Below, piece by piece: positions 32,050-41,323 of a stretch of 64,000 nt of DNA. Under the pieces are notes generated by a model. The model worked only from the letters and a program-made list of their open reading frames with translations. It was not told the DNA's origin and searched no databases. Location of the stretch: the NCBI GenBank assembly GCA_013314775.1, contig JABUFB010000003.1, positions 42,622 to 106,621 of the forward strand. Direction: 5' to 3'. The stretch is from Armatimonadota bacterium (GTDB lineage Bacteria > Armatimonadota > Zipacnadia > Zipacnadales > JABUFB01). The position numbers were made by a program, and so were the translations under genes. How positions within the stretch are numbered: position 1 is the stretch's first letter; every line of letters begins with the position of its first letter.

Positions 32050-33690
32050 ATGATCAATATCCGCTTCTTCGATTCCAATTGCATGATTGGCCTGCGCTCC
32101 TGTCCGAACCCCGAAACCCCGCGCAGGCTGGAGCAGTTTCTCGACGACTACGCCTTCTACGGCATCGAGGGTGCACTGGTATTTCACGCGCAATCCTGCG
32201 AGTATTACCAGGATTTCGGCAATCGCCTGCTGCTGGATGAGATCGCCGGGCAGCCGCGCCTCGCGCCCCAGTGGGTGGTGATGCCCCACCATACGGGTGA
32301 GATGGCCCCGCCGGATGACCTCGTGGCCGAGATGCTGGAGCGCAATGTTCGGGCCGCCCGGTTCTACCCGCGCGCTCACGGCTTCGGTACCAGTGACGAT
32401 GTGGTCGGCCCGCTGCTGGCGAAGCTTCAGGCCCACCGGATTCCGCTCTTCGTGGATGTCAATGAGCTCTCGGTGGAGGCTGCTGTCGCTCTGTGCAAGC
32501 GGTACCCCGAGCTGCCCGTAGTTCTTTGCGGCGTGGCCTGGAGCACAGACCGGCTGATCAACCCCCTGTTTGGTTCCGTGCCCAACCTGCACCTGGACAC
32601 CTGGGGCTTCCAGGGCCATCGCGCCTACGAGCGGTTCGTGGAACAGTTCGGCCCGGATCGTCTGCTGTTCAGCACCGGCCTGCCCGAGCACAGTCCTGGC
32701 GCGGCGAAGATGATGACCCTCTACGAGACCATCAGCCCTGAGGCCCGGGAGAAGATCGGCAGCGGCAACCTGTTGCGGTTGCTGTCCGGCGTGGACGGCG
32801 CCCAGGGCGAGCTCCCTTCGCTCGAGCCCTGGCCTGCGCGCGACGATGACCCGATCGTCGCGAAACTGAAGCTCGGCGAACCCTTGCGAGAGGAGTTCAT
32901 CATCGACGCGCACTCCCACATCGGCCACGACGGCTGCATGGGGTACTTCGGCTGCGCCCTGGCCTACAACGATGTGGACGGTCTCGTGGGAACCATGGAT
33001 CGCCTGGGGATTGACCTGGCGATGCCCAGCACCTGGGGCGGCATCCGCGTGGGCACCCCGGAGCACAATGACATCGCCATGGCCGCCCACGATCGCTATC
33101 CGGACCGCATCCTGCCGTATGGCTGCATCAACCCGTCCTACCCGGACCTGGTCGAGCAGGAGATCCCGCGGGTGTTCGAGAGTGGAAAGGTTTTCGGCTT
33201 CAAGCCCTACCCGCCGGGGCATCAGAAGCCCCTGATCGACCCTGGCAACCAACCGATGCTGCGGTTCGCCCACGAGCACCAGTGGCCGGTGCTTTGCCAC
33301 ATGGGCTTCAGCGCGCCCGGAAGCTGCACCCCGGAGCACGTTGCCCAGTGCGCCGAGCGTTACCCCGGAGCCCATTTCCTGTGCGCCCATGCCGGGCAGA
33401 GCTGGCCCATGGCCCAGGCGGTGGCGAACATTGCGAAGACCCACCGGAATATCTACGCGGAGATCACCTATACCGCGATTCTGTACAACTTCTGCGAGTT
33501 CTTCGTGCGGGAAGTGGGCCCGGAACAGCTCATTTTCGGCACGGACTGCGTCATGCGCGACGCCGCGCCGCAACTGGGTTGGGTGGCGTGGTCGAGGCTG
33601 AGTATCGAGGACAAGCGTCTGGCGCTGGGCGGGAACATGGCGCGGATTCTGCGTCTGCCCGAGGAGAAACGTCGTCCGGTAAGCCCGTGA
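32050..33690 (+). CDS. Tandem two-domain amidohydrolase (one metal site degraded)
   Basis: 546 residues; GAGGTG upstream. Two amidohydrolase-2 TIM-barrel domains are fused. The N-terminal one (1-~265) begins 'FFDSNCMIGLR', where active relatives have D-x-H-x-H-x-G, so the first metal ligands are missing. The second (~283-546) begins 'IIDAHSHIGHDGCMG' with the intact H-x-H, then 'GFKPYPPGHQKPL', 'VLCHMGFSAPG', 'FLCAHAGQSWP' and 'LIFGTDCVMRD', supplying the His/Asp ligands of a metal-dependent hydrolase or decarboxylase. Internal duplication followed by loss of activity in the first half is inferred. Substrate unknown; other amidohydrolase and enolase-superfamily enzymes nearby suggest acid-sugar metabolism. 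Confidence 0.88.
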   Translation: MINIRFFDSNCMIGLRSCPNPETPRRLEQFLDDYAFYGIEGALVFHAQSCEYYQDFGNRLLLDEIAGQPRLAPQWVVMPHHTGEMAPPDDLVAEMLERNVRAARFYPRAHGFGTSDDVVGPLLAKLQAHRIPLFVDVNELSVEAAVALCKRYPELPVVLCGVAWSTDRLINPLFGSVPNLHLDTWGFQGHRAYERFVEQFGPDRLLFSTGLPEHSPGAAKMMTLYETISPEAREKIGSGNLLRLLSGVDGAQGELPSLEPWPARDDDPIVAKLKLGEPLREEFIIDAHSHIGHDGCMGYFGCALAYNDVDGLVGTMDRLGIDLAMPSTWGGIRVGTPEHNDIAMAAHDRYPDRILPYGCINPSYPDLVEQEIPRVFESGKVFGFKPYPPGHQKPLIDPGNQPMLRFAHEHQWPVLCHMGFSAPGSCTPEHVAQCAERYPGAHFLCAHAGQSWPMAQAVANIAKTHRNIYAEITYTAILYNFCEFFVREVGPEQLIFGTDCVMRDAAPQLGWVAWSRLSIEDKRLALGGNMARILRLPEEKRRPVSP

Positions 33691-33698
33691 GGTTGTGA

Positions 33699-33760
33699 CG
33701 CATTGGGTACAGGCACCGAGTTCGTAACGGCGCGAACTCGGATGCCAGTCCCCCAATGCG
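33699..33760. terminator. Large interrupted hairpin between convergent genes
   Basis: Nested inverted repeats: outer CGCATTGGG / CCCAATGCG, inner CGAGTTCG / CGAACTCG with a short loop, plus a flanking GGC/GCC pair. It fills the gap between the amidohydrolase (+) and the CorC-type gene (-), so it likely ends both transcripts. It lacks a T-run. Confidence 0.75.
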
Positions 33761-33766
33761 GGCCGT

Positions 33767-35077
33767 TCAGTCCATCTGGTCCTGCGGCGGCCGAGTCACG
33801 ATCACCTTGTCCACACGGTGGCCGTCCATGTCAACCACCTCGAAGGACAGGCCCTCCCACTCAAAGGTATCTCCCGCGCTGGGGATCGCGCCAAGCTGCT
33901 GCATGGCAAGGCCCGCGATGGTGTGGTACTGGCGGTGTCCGTGGTCGCCAACCGGGACGCCGAAGTGAGCCTCGAATTCGGCAACAGGCATGAGCCCGTC
34001 CACGAAGAAACTGTCCGCGTCGCGCTGCACGATTTTCGGGGTATTCCCGCCCTCCCCGCCAACGTCGTCACCCACCAGCACTTCCAGGACGTCGGCGAGT
34101 GTGAGCATTCCTCCCACAACGCCGTACTCATCTACCACGAATGCCACCTTCGCCCCGGATTCCTGGAAGGCTTCGAGGGCCTCCAGCGCCGTCGCTGTCT
34201 CGGGGATGAAAGCGGCCTTGCGCACGAGGTCGCGCAGCACCACCGGCTGCTGGTCTGCCAGGAGGCTGAGCATCTCGCGGGCGTTGACGAACCCCAGGAC
34301 CTTGTCGGGGGATCCATCGCAGACCGGGTAGCGAGAGAACGCGGTACTGAGGACCGCGCGGATGGATTCCTCCTCGGGAGCGCTGATGTCCAGCCAGACC
34401 ATCTTCTGGCGCGGGGTCATGAGCCCGGCAACCCGGCGGCGGTCCAGCCCCAGCGCGCCCTCGATGATCTCCTGCTCGGTCTCCTCGAACACCCCGGCCT
34501 CGGTGCCCTCGCGCACGAGCAACCGGATCTCCTCGTCGGAAACGCCCGCGGGGGCACCGGAAGCCAGCCCGAGCAGCCGCAGCACACCATCGGTGCAGAC
34601 GCTGAGCAGCCAGACTGCGGGAGCACCGATGGTGGCCAGGACCGACATCGGGATGGCGACATTCGCCGCGATGCTGTCGGCGTACCGTAAGCCAATGCGC
34701 TTTGGCACCAGCTCTCCGATAATCAGTGACGCCAGGGTGATCGCCACCACCACAGTCGCCACACCCACCGTTTCGGCGTGGGGCCCAAGCCACGGGTACC
34801 TTGCGAGAGCCGCACCCAGTTTCTCGCCGATGGTCACGCCGCCGTATGCGCCGGAGATGATGCCGACCATCGTGATCCCGATCTGAACGGTGGCGAGGAA
34901 GCGGTTGGGGTTCTCGGCGAGGATGAGTGCGACGGCGGCCCCACGACTGCCGCGGTCCCGCAGGTCCTGGAGCCGGCTCTTGCGCGCGGAGACCACGGCC
35001 AACTCAGACATGGCCAGCGCCCCGTTCAGAAGGACCAGCAGAGCGATGACTGCGATCTCAACCGCGACTCCGGGCAT
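33767..35077 (-). CDS. CorC/HlyC-family protein (DUF21-CBS-CorC_HlyC)
   Basis: 436 residues; AAAGGGAG upstream of the ATG. Domain order is complete. A CNNM/DUF21 membrane domain (about 1-190) has 'LLVLLNGALAMSELAVVSARKSRLQ', 'NPNRFLATVQIGITMVGIISGAYGG' and 'LIIGELVPKRIGLRYADSIA'. A Bateman module of two CBS motifs (~210-340) has 'VDEYGVVGGMLTLADVLEVLVGD'. The CorC_HlyC domain (~350-430) has 'DADSFFVDGLMPVAEFEAHFGVPV' and 'AGDTFEWEGLSFEVVDMDGHRVDKV'. CNNM/CorC proteins export or homeostatically control Mg2+/Co2+. It lies 75 bp downstream of the membrane glycosyltransferase gene on the same strand. Confidence 0.94.
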   Translation of the reverse strand: MPGVAVEIAVIALLVLLNGALAMSELAVVSARKSRLQDLRDRGSRGAAVALILAENPNRFLATVQIGITMVGIISGAYGGVTIGEKLGAALARYPWLGPHAETVGVATVVVAITLASLIIGELVPKRIGLRYADSIAANVAIPMSVLATIGAPAVWLLSVCTDGVLRLLGLASGAPAGVSDEEIRLLVREGTEAGVFEETEQEIIEGALGLDRRRVAGLMTPRQKMVWLDISAPEEESIRAVLSTAFSRYPVCDGSPDKVLGFVNAREMLSLLADQQPVVLRDLVRKAAFIPETATALEALEAFQESGAKVAFVVDEYGVVGGMLTLADVLEVLVGDDVGGEGGNTPKIVQRDADSFFVDGLMPVAEFEAHFGVPVGDHGHRQYHTIAGLAMQQLGAIPSAGDTFEWEGLSFEVVDMDGHRVDKVIVTRPPQDQMD

Positions 35078-35152
35078 TTATGTGCTCCCTTTCCGTTAGT
35101 GGACTCTCGCAGACTCATTCTGCACGCGCCTCCCGGGACCTGCCGCGGGGGC

Positions 35153-36574
35153 TCAAGCCGACGGGGGCTCGCCCGTCACTCGCCACAACCAAAGCGCCGG
35201 CAGGGCGATCAGAACACCTTGCAGGACGATGGTCTTCCACCCTCCCAGCCCGAGGAGCATGCCGAATGTGGGCCATTCCACGGACCCCAGGCTGAGGCGG
35301 GCCAGGGCTTCCAGCGGGCCGCTGCCACCGGTGGTCATGTGCAGCGCGGGTTCCGCCAGGGTGTTGACGGCGGCGAACATCACCAGAATGCCCACACCGG
35401 TGAGGACCCCGCAGGCCAGGCGCGCCGGGGAGGACATCCGCGGCCAGACGAACCCCAGCCCGATGCACAGGAAGGGGAGCATCGGCACGATATGGCGGGG
35501 CCCAAAGCATGTGCCGCCCTCCCACATGAAGTGCGAAGCGTTGTAGACCATGTAGAGCGCGAACACCGCCGCCGCCGCTACTCCCTCGGCGCGCCATGCG
35601 CGGCTCCGGATCATCCGCCACAGGCCCCAGACCGCGAAGAGCAGGAAGGGCGACATGACGAAGATGCCCTTGTTCGCCGAGAATGTGATGCCCCAGAGAG
35701 CCTCAACCTTTGGCAACCCGATCCAGGAACGGGCCTCCGCGAACTCCGGGCGCACTTCGTACATGTAGCCGAACCGCAACGGGCTGCCGAAGCAGGCGTG
35801 ATTGTAAAGCAGCTGCAGGGCGATGAAGGGGATGCTGCCGAGAACGAAGGACACGGCTGGGCGCGCACCCAGTCGGGCGACGTACAGGAATACCACGCCG
35901 GCGATGATGAGGGCGGGGAACTCGGTGATCAGCGCCCAACCTGCGAATAGGCCTGCGAGCGCGGCGGATGCCCGCCCCTGAAGCCGCGACGCGCGACCCG
36001 CGAACCAGAAGGCGATGAACCCGAAGGCCGCTGCCGCCTGGTGGCCATACCAGACCGTGGAGTATGGCCAGGCGAGAGTACCCAGGGCGTACGCAAGAGT
36101 GATGAACGCCGCCTGCCGCGGGGAGAGCCCGAAAGCGCCGAACAGGTCGAGCATGAGCAGGCAGGCGACGATGGTCGGCAGCCCCACCGAGAACCATGAC
36201 GCGACCGTGGCGCCCACATCCAGGGCTACATTCTGCGGCACCAGTCGCTTGCCGATGCTGTAGCCCACCGCATAGGCCGGCAGTCCGAGCACCTGCCCGC
36301 CCACGGGTTTGTCGGAGTAGTAGATGCCGCTGCCCGGCGGATATTCGGCCTTGTCTCCAGTGCGGTGATGGGAACGGTTGATGCTGAGAGTGTGATCGTG
36401 GTAGACGGCCCGCACCAGCGCGATGCGGGTCATCACATTCCAGCCGCCGCCCGGGTGCCATTGGTAGGCGGTTGCGAAGAGCAGGAGCAGCGCCAGGATC
36501 CGCGAGGCCCGGCGCATTCGGCGCGAACCAGTGCCCTGCCGCGCATCAGTCTCCTGGGTCGCGTCGTCACACAT
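35153..36574 (-). CDS. GT-C membrane glycosyltransferase-like protein
   Basis: 473 residues; ATG at 36574 overlaps the previous stop by 8 nt (ATG at 36517 is possible). After a charged N-terminus there are about ten membrane segments. A first periplasmic loop holds 'HDHTLSINRSHHRTGDKA ... IYYSDKPVGGQVLGLPAYA', where acidic/His residues followed by D-K-P-x-G are typical of family-39-like (ArnT/PMT) lipid-linked sugar transferases. Another loop, 'CFGSPLRFGYMYEVRPEF', and a late 'HFMWEGGTCFGPRHIVPMLPFL' complete the pattern. The usual D-E pair is replaced by 'VYHDHT', so the enzyme class is inferred from topology and the DKP motif. Co-transcribed with the amidohydrolase upstream. Confidence 0.72.
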   Translation of the reverse strand: MCDDATQETDARQGTGSRRMRRASRILALLLLFATAYQWHPGGGWNVMTRIALVRAVYHDHTLSINRSHHRTGDKAEYPPGSGIYYSDKPVGGQVLGLPAYAVGYSIGKRLVPQNVALDVGATVASWFSVGLPTIVACLLMLDLFGAFGLSPRQAAFITLAYALGTLAWPYSTVWYGHQAAAAFGFIAFWFAGRASRLQGRASAALAGLFAGWALITEFPALIIAGVVFLYVARLGARPAVSFVLGSIPFIALQLLYNHACFGSPLRFGYMYEVRPEFAEARSWIGLPKVEALWGITFSANKGIFVMSPFLLFAVWGLWRMIRSRAWRAEGVAAAAVFALYMVYNASHFMWEGGTCFGPRHIVPMLPFLCIGLGFVWPRMSSPARLACGVLTGVGILVMFAAVNTLAEPALHMTTGGSGPLEALARLSLGSVEWPTFGMLLGLGGWKTIVLQGVLIALPALWLWRVTGEPPSA

Positions 36575-37808
36575 CGAGCCCGTAAAGGTCCCGCGGGTTG
36601 TCGAACAAGAGCTGCCCGGCCAGTTCGAGGGCCTGCTTCTCGGTCATGAGGCCGTCATCGATGCGCCCCGCAAGGACCCGCGCGATGTCCTCTTTCGCCA
36701 TGAGCAGGTGTCCGTACACTTTCTCGACCGGGCGGTGATAGTCGCCGCCGAAGCCCATGATCTTGTGAACGGGGACCATGTCCAGCCATTCATCCAGCAG
36801 GGACACGGTCATGCGCTGGGAGATGATGTGGCACCAGCACAGGTTCAGGTAGGCGTTTGGGAAGTCCTTGCCGATCACCCCCAGGTCCCGCGGCCACGGG
36901 ATGCCGGCATGGTAGATGTCGAACTTCGTCTTCCGGTGCTTCATCAGGATGGGGATGAGATTCCGCGGGTGGTTCTCGTAGAAGTTGTTCCAGTTGTCCC
37001 AGATGATCCCGCAATGCACCGCGACCACGAGGCCCAGGTCGCCGGCCATGCGCAGCGCCTCCTGATGCAGGAACCAGTGGAGGACGAAGTAATCCTGATC
37101 CGCTCCGGACATGAGCGCGGAGAAAGCGCGCTCCGCGTCGGTGTGATTCGGGTCGCCCAGATGGGTCGAGACCATCTTGACCCCGACCACCCCTTGCGCC
37201 TTCCACTGCTCAAGGGCTGCGCGCATGGCGTCGAGGTAGCTGGCAAGATCCTTCACCTGGACCCCGTGGGTTTCGCCAAAGGACACGGCGCTCTCCCGGT
37301 CCCGCAGTCCCGTGAGGAACCCGACGGGCAGCAGGGGAGCGAGCATCCCGCTGTCGTCGTCAGGGACCGCGCCGATCTGCGTCAGGCAGATGCGGATATT
37401 GCAGCGGTCCCGCAGGATTCGCTTGTAGATGCCGGCGGTATTGGCTGCGCGCATCCGCTCTGAGAGCAGGCGGTAGGTGTGGCGGGAGATGTCGTCGCAG
37501 CCATAGAACTCCCGCGCGGCGATAAGAGCCGGGCGGGAGTAGCTTCCGAAGCGGATGCTGTGCCAGTAGGGCTCGAACATCTCCCATTTCGCGTCCAGAT
37601 CCGTTTCGGGGGCCTGGAAGCGGCTGTAGTCCTCCGGCGTCATTCCCGCGGACTTCAGATCGGTCTGGGTGTAGTGAGAGAACAATGTGGCGAAGTCCAC
37701 GGGGGACTCGACCCGGGCCTTCTCCGGAGGCAGGTGTTCGTGGGCATCCACCACCGGCAGGTCTTCCATGGCCTGCACCAGCGCAGCCTGCGTCTCTCGC
37801 ACCGCCAT
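36567..37808 (-). CDS. Amidohydrolase-family protein (UxaC/TIM-barrel type)
   Basis: 413 residues from ATG 37808, 7 nt after GGGAGGG; a TTG five codons upstream is inside the SD. The N-terminal metal motif is 'VVDAHEHLPPE' (D-x-H-x-H). Later elements are 'VVGVKMVSTHLGD', 'LGLVVAVHCGIIWDN' (His after strand 5), 'FDIYHAGIPWPRD' (His after strand 6) and 'IMGFGGDYHRPVEKVYGHL' (Asp after strand 8). The length, insertion pattern and 'GGDYH' ending resemble the glucuronate-isomerase-like branch of the amidohydrolases more than cytosine or dihydroorotase types. A role with acid sugars or aromatic acids is inferred. Starts the three-gene unit with the glycosyltransferase and CorC. Confidence 0.85.
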   Translation of the reverse strand: MAVRETQAALVQAMEDLPVVDAHEHLPPEKARVESPVDFATLFSHYTQTDLKSAGMTPEDYSRFQAPETDLDAKWEMFEPYWHSIRFGSYSRPALIAAREFYGCDDISRHTYRLLSERMRAANTAGIYKRILRDRCNIRICLTQIGAVPDDDSGMLAPLLPVGFLTGLRDRESAVSFGETHGVQVKDLASYLDAMRAALEQWKAQGVVGVKMVSTHLGDPNHTDAERAFSALMSGADQDYFVLHWFLHQEALRMAGDLGLVVAVHCGIIWDNWNNFYENHPRNLIPILMKHRKTKFDIYHAGIPWPRDLGVIGKDFPNAYLNLCWCHIISQRMTVSLLDEWLDMVPVHKIMGFGGDYHRPVEKVYGHLLMAKEDIARVLAGRIDDGLMTEKQALELAGQLLFDNPRDLYGLDV

Positions 37809-38465
37809 CGGTAGCCCTCCCAACTCTGCTCACGGCGATGACCGGAGCAGTCAGTCCGGCTTGGCCGGCAGGCGCACAAGCAGCCACCGCGGCCCCGGGG
37901 AAACTGATTCTATGGTTCGTCGGATCGGCACGAGACTCCTGCCGCCGCGCGTCCGGTGGCAGTTGCAGGCCACACTCGCCGCGGGTGCATCACGGTCTTG
38001 TGGGTACTTGCGCGTCATCTGACCGCTGGTCCGAGCCTATCTGGCTCCACCGAACGGGACCGCGGTCCCACGGCCCGCGAAGCGGGCGGCAGCGTATGGC
38101 CGGGGGCTATGGGCGGATGGCTCCGGCAGAGCGGGCACCGGACGTGGGCCACACACGAGGCCGTCACGCATGCCATAAGACCGATGGTCCCTGATACTCG
38201 TCGCCAATTGCTTGACTATCGCCGCCCGGATTGCGCTATACTGGCTTCGGTCGGCTTCACGGGAAGAAAGACGCCGGCCCAGGGAGGATGTTCGCGCCTC
38301 CGTGGCCAATAGTGTACTTCGTGGCGCGTCTCTCTCGTTCCCGCGGGGCGGGCAGCGAACCGGGAACCGGGGGCCAGCGTCTACGAACGCATATAGTATA
38401 ACGCTGTGGTCGGTGCGCTTCAAAGCCACGCCCCTCGAAACAGCGAAAGGAGAGATGAACGCGCT
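37809..38465. other. 657-bp intergenic region with promoter; no gene seen
   Basis: Separates divergent genes. No frame has both an SD and recognisable protein. The middle has GC-rich inverted repeats near 38054-38092 (GGGACCGCGGTCCC, then GCCCGC-GAA-GCGGGC), similar in style to the intergenic mosaic elements. The part next to the Met-rich genes is less GC-rich, contains a sigma-70-like promoter at 38212-38242 and a TATAGTATAACG stretch at about 38391-38402, leaving a long leader before the ATG at 38466. Confidence 0.6.
38212..38242 (+). promoter_or_regulatory. Sigma-70-type promoter for the Met-rich propeller genes
   Basis: TTGACT (38212-38217) and TATACT (38237-38242) separated by 19 nt, in the proper direction for the two propeller genes. 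A second AT-rich stretch with TATAGTATAA near 38391 could be an alternative, closer start signal. Spacing is slightly longer than the optimum. Confidence 0.55.
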
Positions 38466-39830
38466 ATGCGTGCGTCCGTCACTGTTCTGGCAGCGCTGTG
38501 CCTCGTCGCAACGGCGCTAGCGCAGATGGGCCCCGAAATGGGCATGATGGGCATGGGCTTCGCTCCGGCGAAGGTCATCGATGTGGCTCCCGTATTCAGT
38601 GCCGACGGAGCCAACATCATGTTCAGCCGCGTCCACGCGAGCCTCACCGGCAATGAATGGACTGTGTCCCCTGTGCAGGGCGGCATGGGGATGATGGGTG
38701 GCGAGATGGGCATGATGGGCGGAATGCCCGGGATGATGGGCCCCGAAATGGGCGGGATGCCAGGGGGAATGCCCGGGATGGGCATGGGTAGCGCGCCCGA
38801 CTTCAGCAAGGAAGGCATCTTCCGGGTCGCGACCCGGGGCGGAGAGGCGGCGTCCGTTGTCGGGGGCCGCGCTCTGATTCAGGATGCCGCTGCCGGCCAG
38901 CTGTGCTATGTCTTCCAGGGCACCGGCGCACAGAGCTACCGGCAGTGGGGAATCTACGGCATGAAGTTCGGTGGCGCCGACAATGACCGCTGGTACCCCG
39001 CAATCATGCCCTGGATCCGCCTTTCGCCAAAGGGCGACCTGTTCGCGATCCCCTACGACCAGGGCAAAGCGGTTGTGTTTTTCCCCGCCCAGCCAAACAC
39101 CACGCAGAATGCCGGCTTCTGTCCTGTCGAAGATCGCAAGAACCCGGTGAACTGGTTGGCCTCGGGAGACGGCATCTGGCTGGTGCAGCAAGAGAACAAG
39201 CAGGGACAGGGCGGCATGATGCCGGGGATGGGTATGATGGGCCCCGGAATGGGCATGATGGGGCCTGAGATGGGAATGGGCATGGGCATGGGCGTGACCA
39301 CTGCCTATCACATCGCAAAGGGCACCCTGTCCCAACAGGTCACCCCGGTCGTCAAGGATGTTGGCAAGGACAGTATGGCGGTATCGCTCCCCAACGGGAC
39401 CGACATCGTCGCCAGCATCGGCAAGTTGCAGACTGCGGGTGCCACCGACCCGAACGCGGGCATCTGGCTGTGCGATCAGGCGGGGACGAAGAAGCGGCGC
39501 CTTGCCTCGGATATCGCACTGGCAATGGAGGCATCCCCGGACGGCAAGTTTGTGGCCTACATGTGGGGAGCCAAGGCGCCGTATACGCTTTCCGTTGCAC
39601 CGATTGATGGCCGTCCGGTCCGCCGTGTCGGGTTTGGCCTGTCCGGCATCGTCAGTGGCTGCAAGCCCTTCAGTTGGTCCCCCGACAGCCGCAAGTTGGC
39701 CTTCGGGGCAGAAGACGGAACCGGTTACGGTATTTTCGTCGTAGACGTCGAAACCGGTGATTCGAGCCGCATCACCACCGCATCCACCAAAGACACCGGC
39801 GCTGCTGCTCCTGCCGGAGCGGGCGGCTAA
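38466..39830 (+). CDS. Secreted PD40/TolB-like propeller with Met/Gly-rich runs (paralog 1)
   Basis: 454 residues from ATG 38466 (AAGGAGAG 11 nt upstream) with signal peptide MRASVTVLAALCLVATALAQ. The mature protein begins directly with MGPEMGMMGMG. Two further Met/Gly/Pro/Glu runs interrupt the propeller at about residues 74-108 and 243-275, built from the unit M-G-P-E-M-G-M-M. Between them are PD40/TolB-like blades ('PVFSADGANIMFSRVHA', 'FSWSPDSRKLAFGAEDGTGYGIFVVDVETGDSSRIT'). The propeller suggests protein or ligand binding in the periplasm. Runs this rich in Met could bind Cu(I)/Ag(I) or be oxidation-sensitive sinks; both are inference. Downstream is a paralog with the same layout, 29 bp away. 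Confidence 0.8.
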   Translation: MRASVTVLAALCLVATALAQMGPEMGMMGMGFAPAKVIDVAPVFSADGANIMFSRVHASLTGNEWTVSPVQGGMGMMGGEMGMMGGMPGMMGPEMGGMPGGMPGMGMGSAPDFSKEGIFRVATRGGEAASVVGGRALIQDAAAGQLCYVFQGTGAQSYRQWGIYGMKFGGADNDRWYPAIMPWIRLSPKGDLFAIPYDQGKAVVFFPAQPNTTQNAGFCPVEDRKNPVNWLASGDGIWLVQQENKQGQGGMMPGMGMMGPGMGMMGPEMGMGMGMGVTTAYHIAKGTLSQQVTPVVKDVGKDSMAVSLPNGTDIVASIGKLQTAGATDPNAGIWLCDQAGTKKRRLASDIALAMEASPDGKFVAYMWGAKAPYTLSVAPIDGRPVRRVGFGLSGIVSGCKPFSWSPDSRKLAFGAEDGTGYGIFVVDVETGDSSRITTASTKDTGAAAPAGAGG

Positions 39831-39859
39831 GCACCGTCAGGCAGAAGGAGGCACTAAAG

Positions 39860-41302
39860 ATGCGCTGTCTGCTGTTGTTGGCTGTCGTGTTGCTGCTGCT
39901 GGCCCCTGCTGCCGTCATGGGGCAGATGATGGGGCCGGAGATGGGCATGATGGGCATGGGAATGCCCGCCTCCCCCATTGACATCGACCCGATCTGGTCG
40001 CCGGACGGGAAGTGGATTGCTTTCACCCGCACGACGGCCACCCAGGGCACCGCCGGCCCGGTTGAGGCGGGCTTGATCTCCGCCGAGGGCGGCGAAGTCA
40101 AGCTCACGAAGAACCTCAAGCCGCTGTGTTGGACCCCGGACAGTGCCGGCATCATCTGCGGCCTGTCTGCACCCGCGGGCCAGACCAGCCCATACAGCGG
40201 CTTCTGGAAGATGGATGCCGCCAGGCCGAACCGGATAACGCTGATCATCAGGGCCGTCGATCCCCAGTTCGCCGCATACTCCCCCGACGGGAAGAAGCTC
40301 TTGCTTGTCGATCTCGTGGGCAAGGACCGCCACGAAATCCTCGTCGGCAATGCTGACGCGACTCCGGCCGTCTTTTACTCCACGCGCGGCTCGGACAAGA
40401 TCATCAACGCCGGCTGGACCGACGGCAGCAATGCGGTCTGGATGGTGCTGGAAGTTCCTGCCAAGGATGCCCTGGAGCCCGGCGCGCAGATCCCCAAGGA
40501 GGCGCTGAAGGCCACCCAGATGATGGGCATGGGCATGATGGGGCCGGAAATGGGCATGATGCCCGGCGGAATGCCCGGCATGATGGGCCCCGAGATGGGC
40601 ATGGGCATGATGATGGGAGCCCCGGCCGCGACCAGTAAGCGGATCCTTTGCGTCATGCCCCTGGACCGCTCCAGTCTGAAAAAGATCGGCGATGACGTTG
40701 AGAACGCCTCCTGGAACCCGAAGCAGCCACTGCTGGTGCTGCACAGGAAGGTCACAACCAAGGCTCCGGGCGGTGGCGGCATGCCCGGCGGTATGCCTGG
40801 AATGATGCCCGGGGGAATGCCGGGCATGATGGGACCCGAGATGGGCATGATGGGCATGGGTCCTGCGACTACCACGGAGGAGTTCATGGCCTTCCGAAAG
40901 CCCGATGAGCCCGAGACCGCCGAAAAGCGCATTGGCAACTTCAACATGGGCGGGATGGTCTGGTCGACCGATGGCAAGATGGTGGCCGGCGCCAGCGCGA
41001 CGGAGAAACGGGTTTTCGCCATCAAGGCCCCGGGCGGTCTGGTGTACGAGATCAGTCAGGACCTCGACGACAACATCAAAACCCCGGGCCATACTGCGGT
41101 CGCCTGGTCGCCGGATGGCAAGAAAGCTGTCTTCCCGGCGATGACCCAGCGTTCCGAGAACAATGAGCAGTTCGTCATCCGCGGCCTGGTTGTCCGTGAC
41201 ATGGAAAGCGCGGAGGCTAAGCAGCTCACGGAGCACAAGACCAAGGCCATGATGGGTGGCATGATGGGGATGCCCGGCATGATGGGAATGCCCCCGATGT
41301 AA
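39860..41302 (+). CDS. Secreted PD40/TolB-like propeller with Met/Gly-rich runs (paralog 2)
   Basis: 480 residues; GAAGGAGG before the ATG. Signal peptide MRCLLLLAVVLLLLAPAAVMG is followed at once by QMMGPEMGMMGMGMP. Propeller blades with PD40 motifs are clear ('PIWSPDGKWIAFTR', 'AAYSPDGKKLLLVDLVGKDRHEI', 'VAWSPDGKKAVFPAM'). Three Met/Gly runs sit in loops (~215-250, 308-335) and at the very end (GGMMGMPGMMGMPPM). It shares the order of domains and repeat unit M-G-P-E-M-G with the gene just upstream, from which it arose by duplication. Both are ended by an intrinsic terminator. A metal-binding or envelope-matrix role is a guess; no catalytic residues are seen. Confidence 0.8.
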   Translation: MRCLLLLAVVLLLLAPAAVMGQMMGPEMGMMGMGMPASPIDIDPIWSPDGKWIAFTRTTATQGTAGPVEAGLISAEGGEVKLTKNLKPLCWTPDSAGIICGLSAPAGQTSPYSGFWKMDAARPNRITLIIRAVDPQFAAYSPDGKKLLLVDLVGKDRHEILVGNADATPAVFYSTRGSDKIINAGWTDGSNAVWMVLEVPAKDALEPGAQIPKEALKATQMMGMGMMGPEMGMMPGGMPGMMGPEMGMGMMMGAPAATSKRILCVMPLDRSSLKKIGDDVENASWNPKQPLLVLHRKVTTKAPGGGGMPGGMPGMMPGGMPGMMGPEMGMMGMGPATTTEEFMAFRKPDEPETAEKRIGNFNMGGMVWSTDGKMVAGASATEKRVFAIKAPGGLVYEISQDLDDNIKTPGHTAVAWSPDGKKAVFPAMTQRSENNEQFVIRGLVVRDMESAEAKQLTEHKTKAMMGGMMGMPGMMGMPPM

Positions 41303-41323
41303 CCCAGCCGCAGATCTGTCGGG

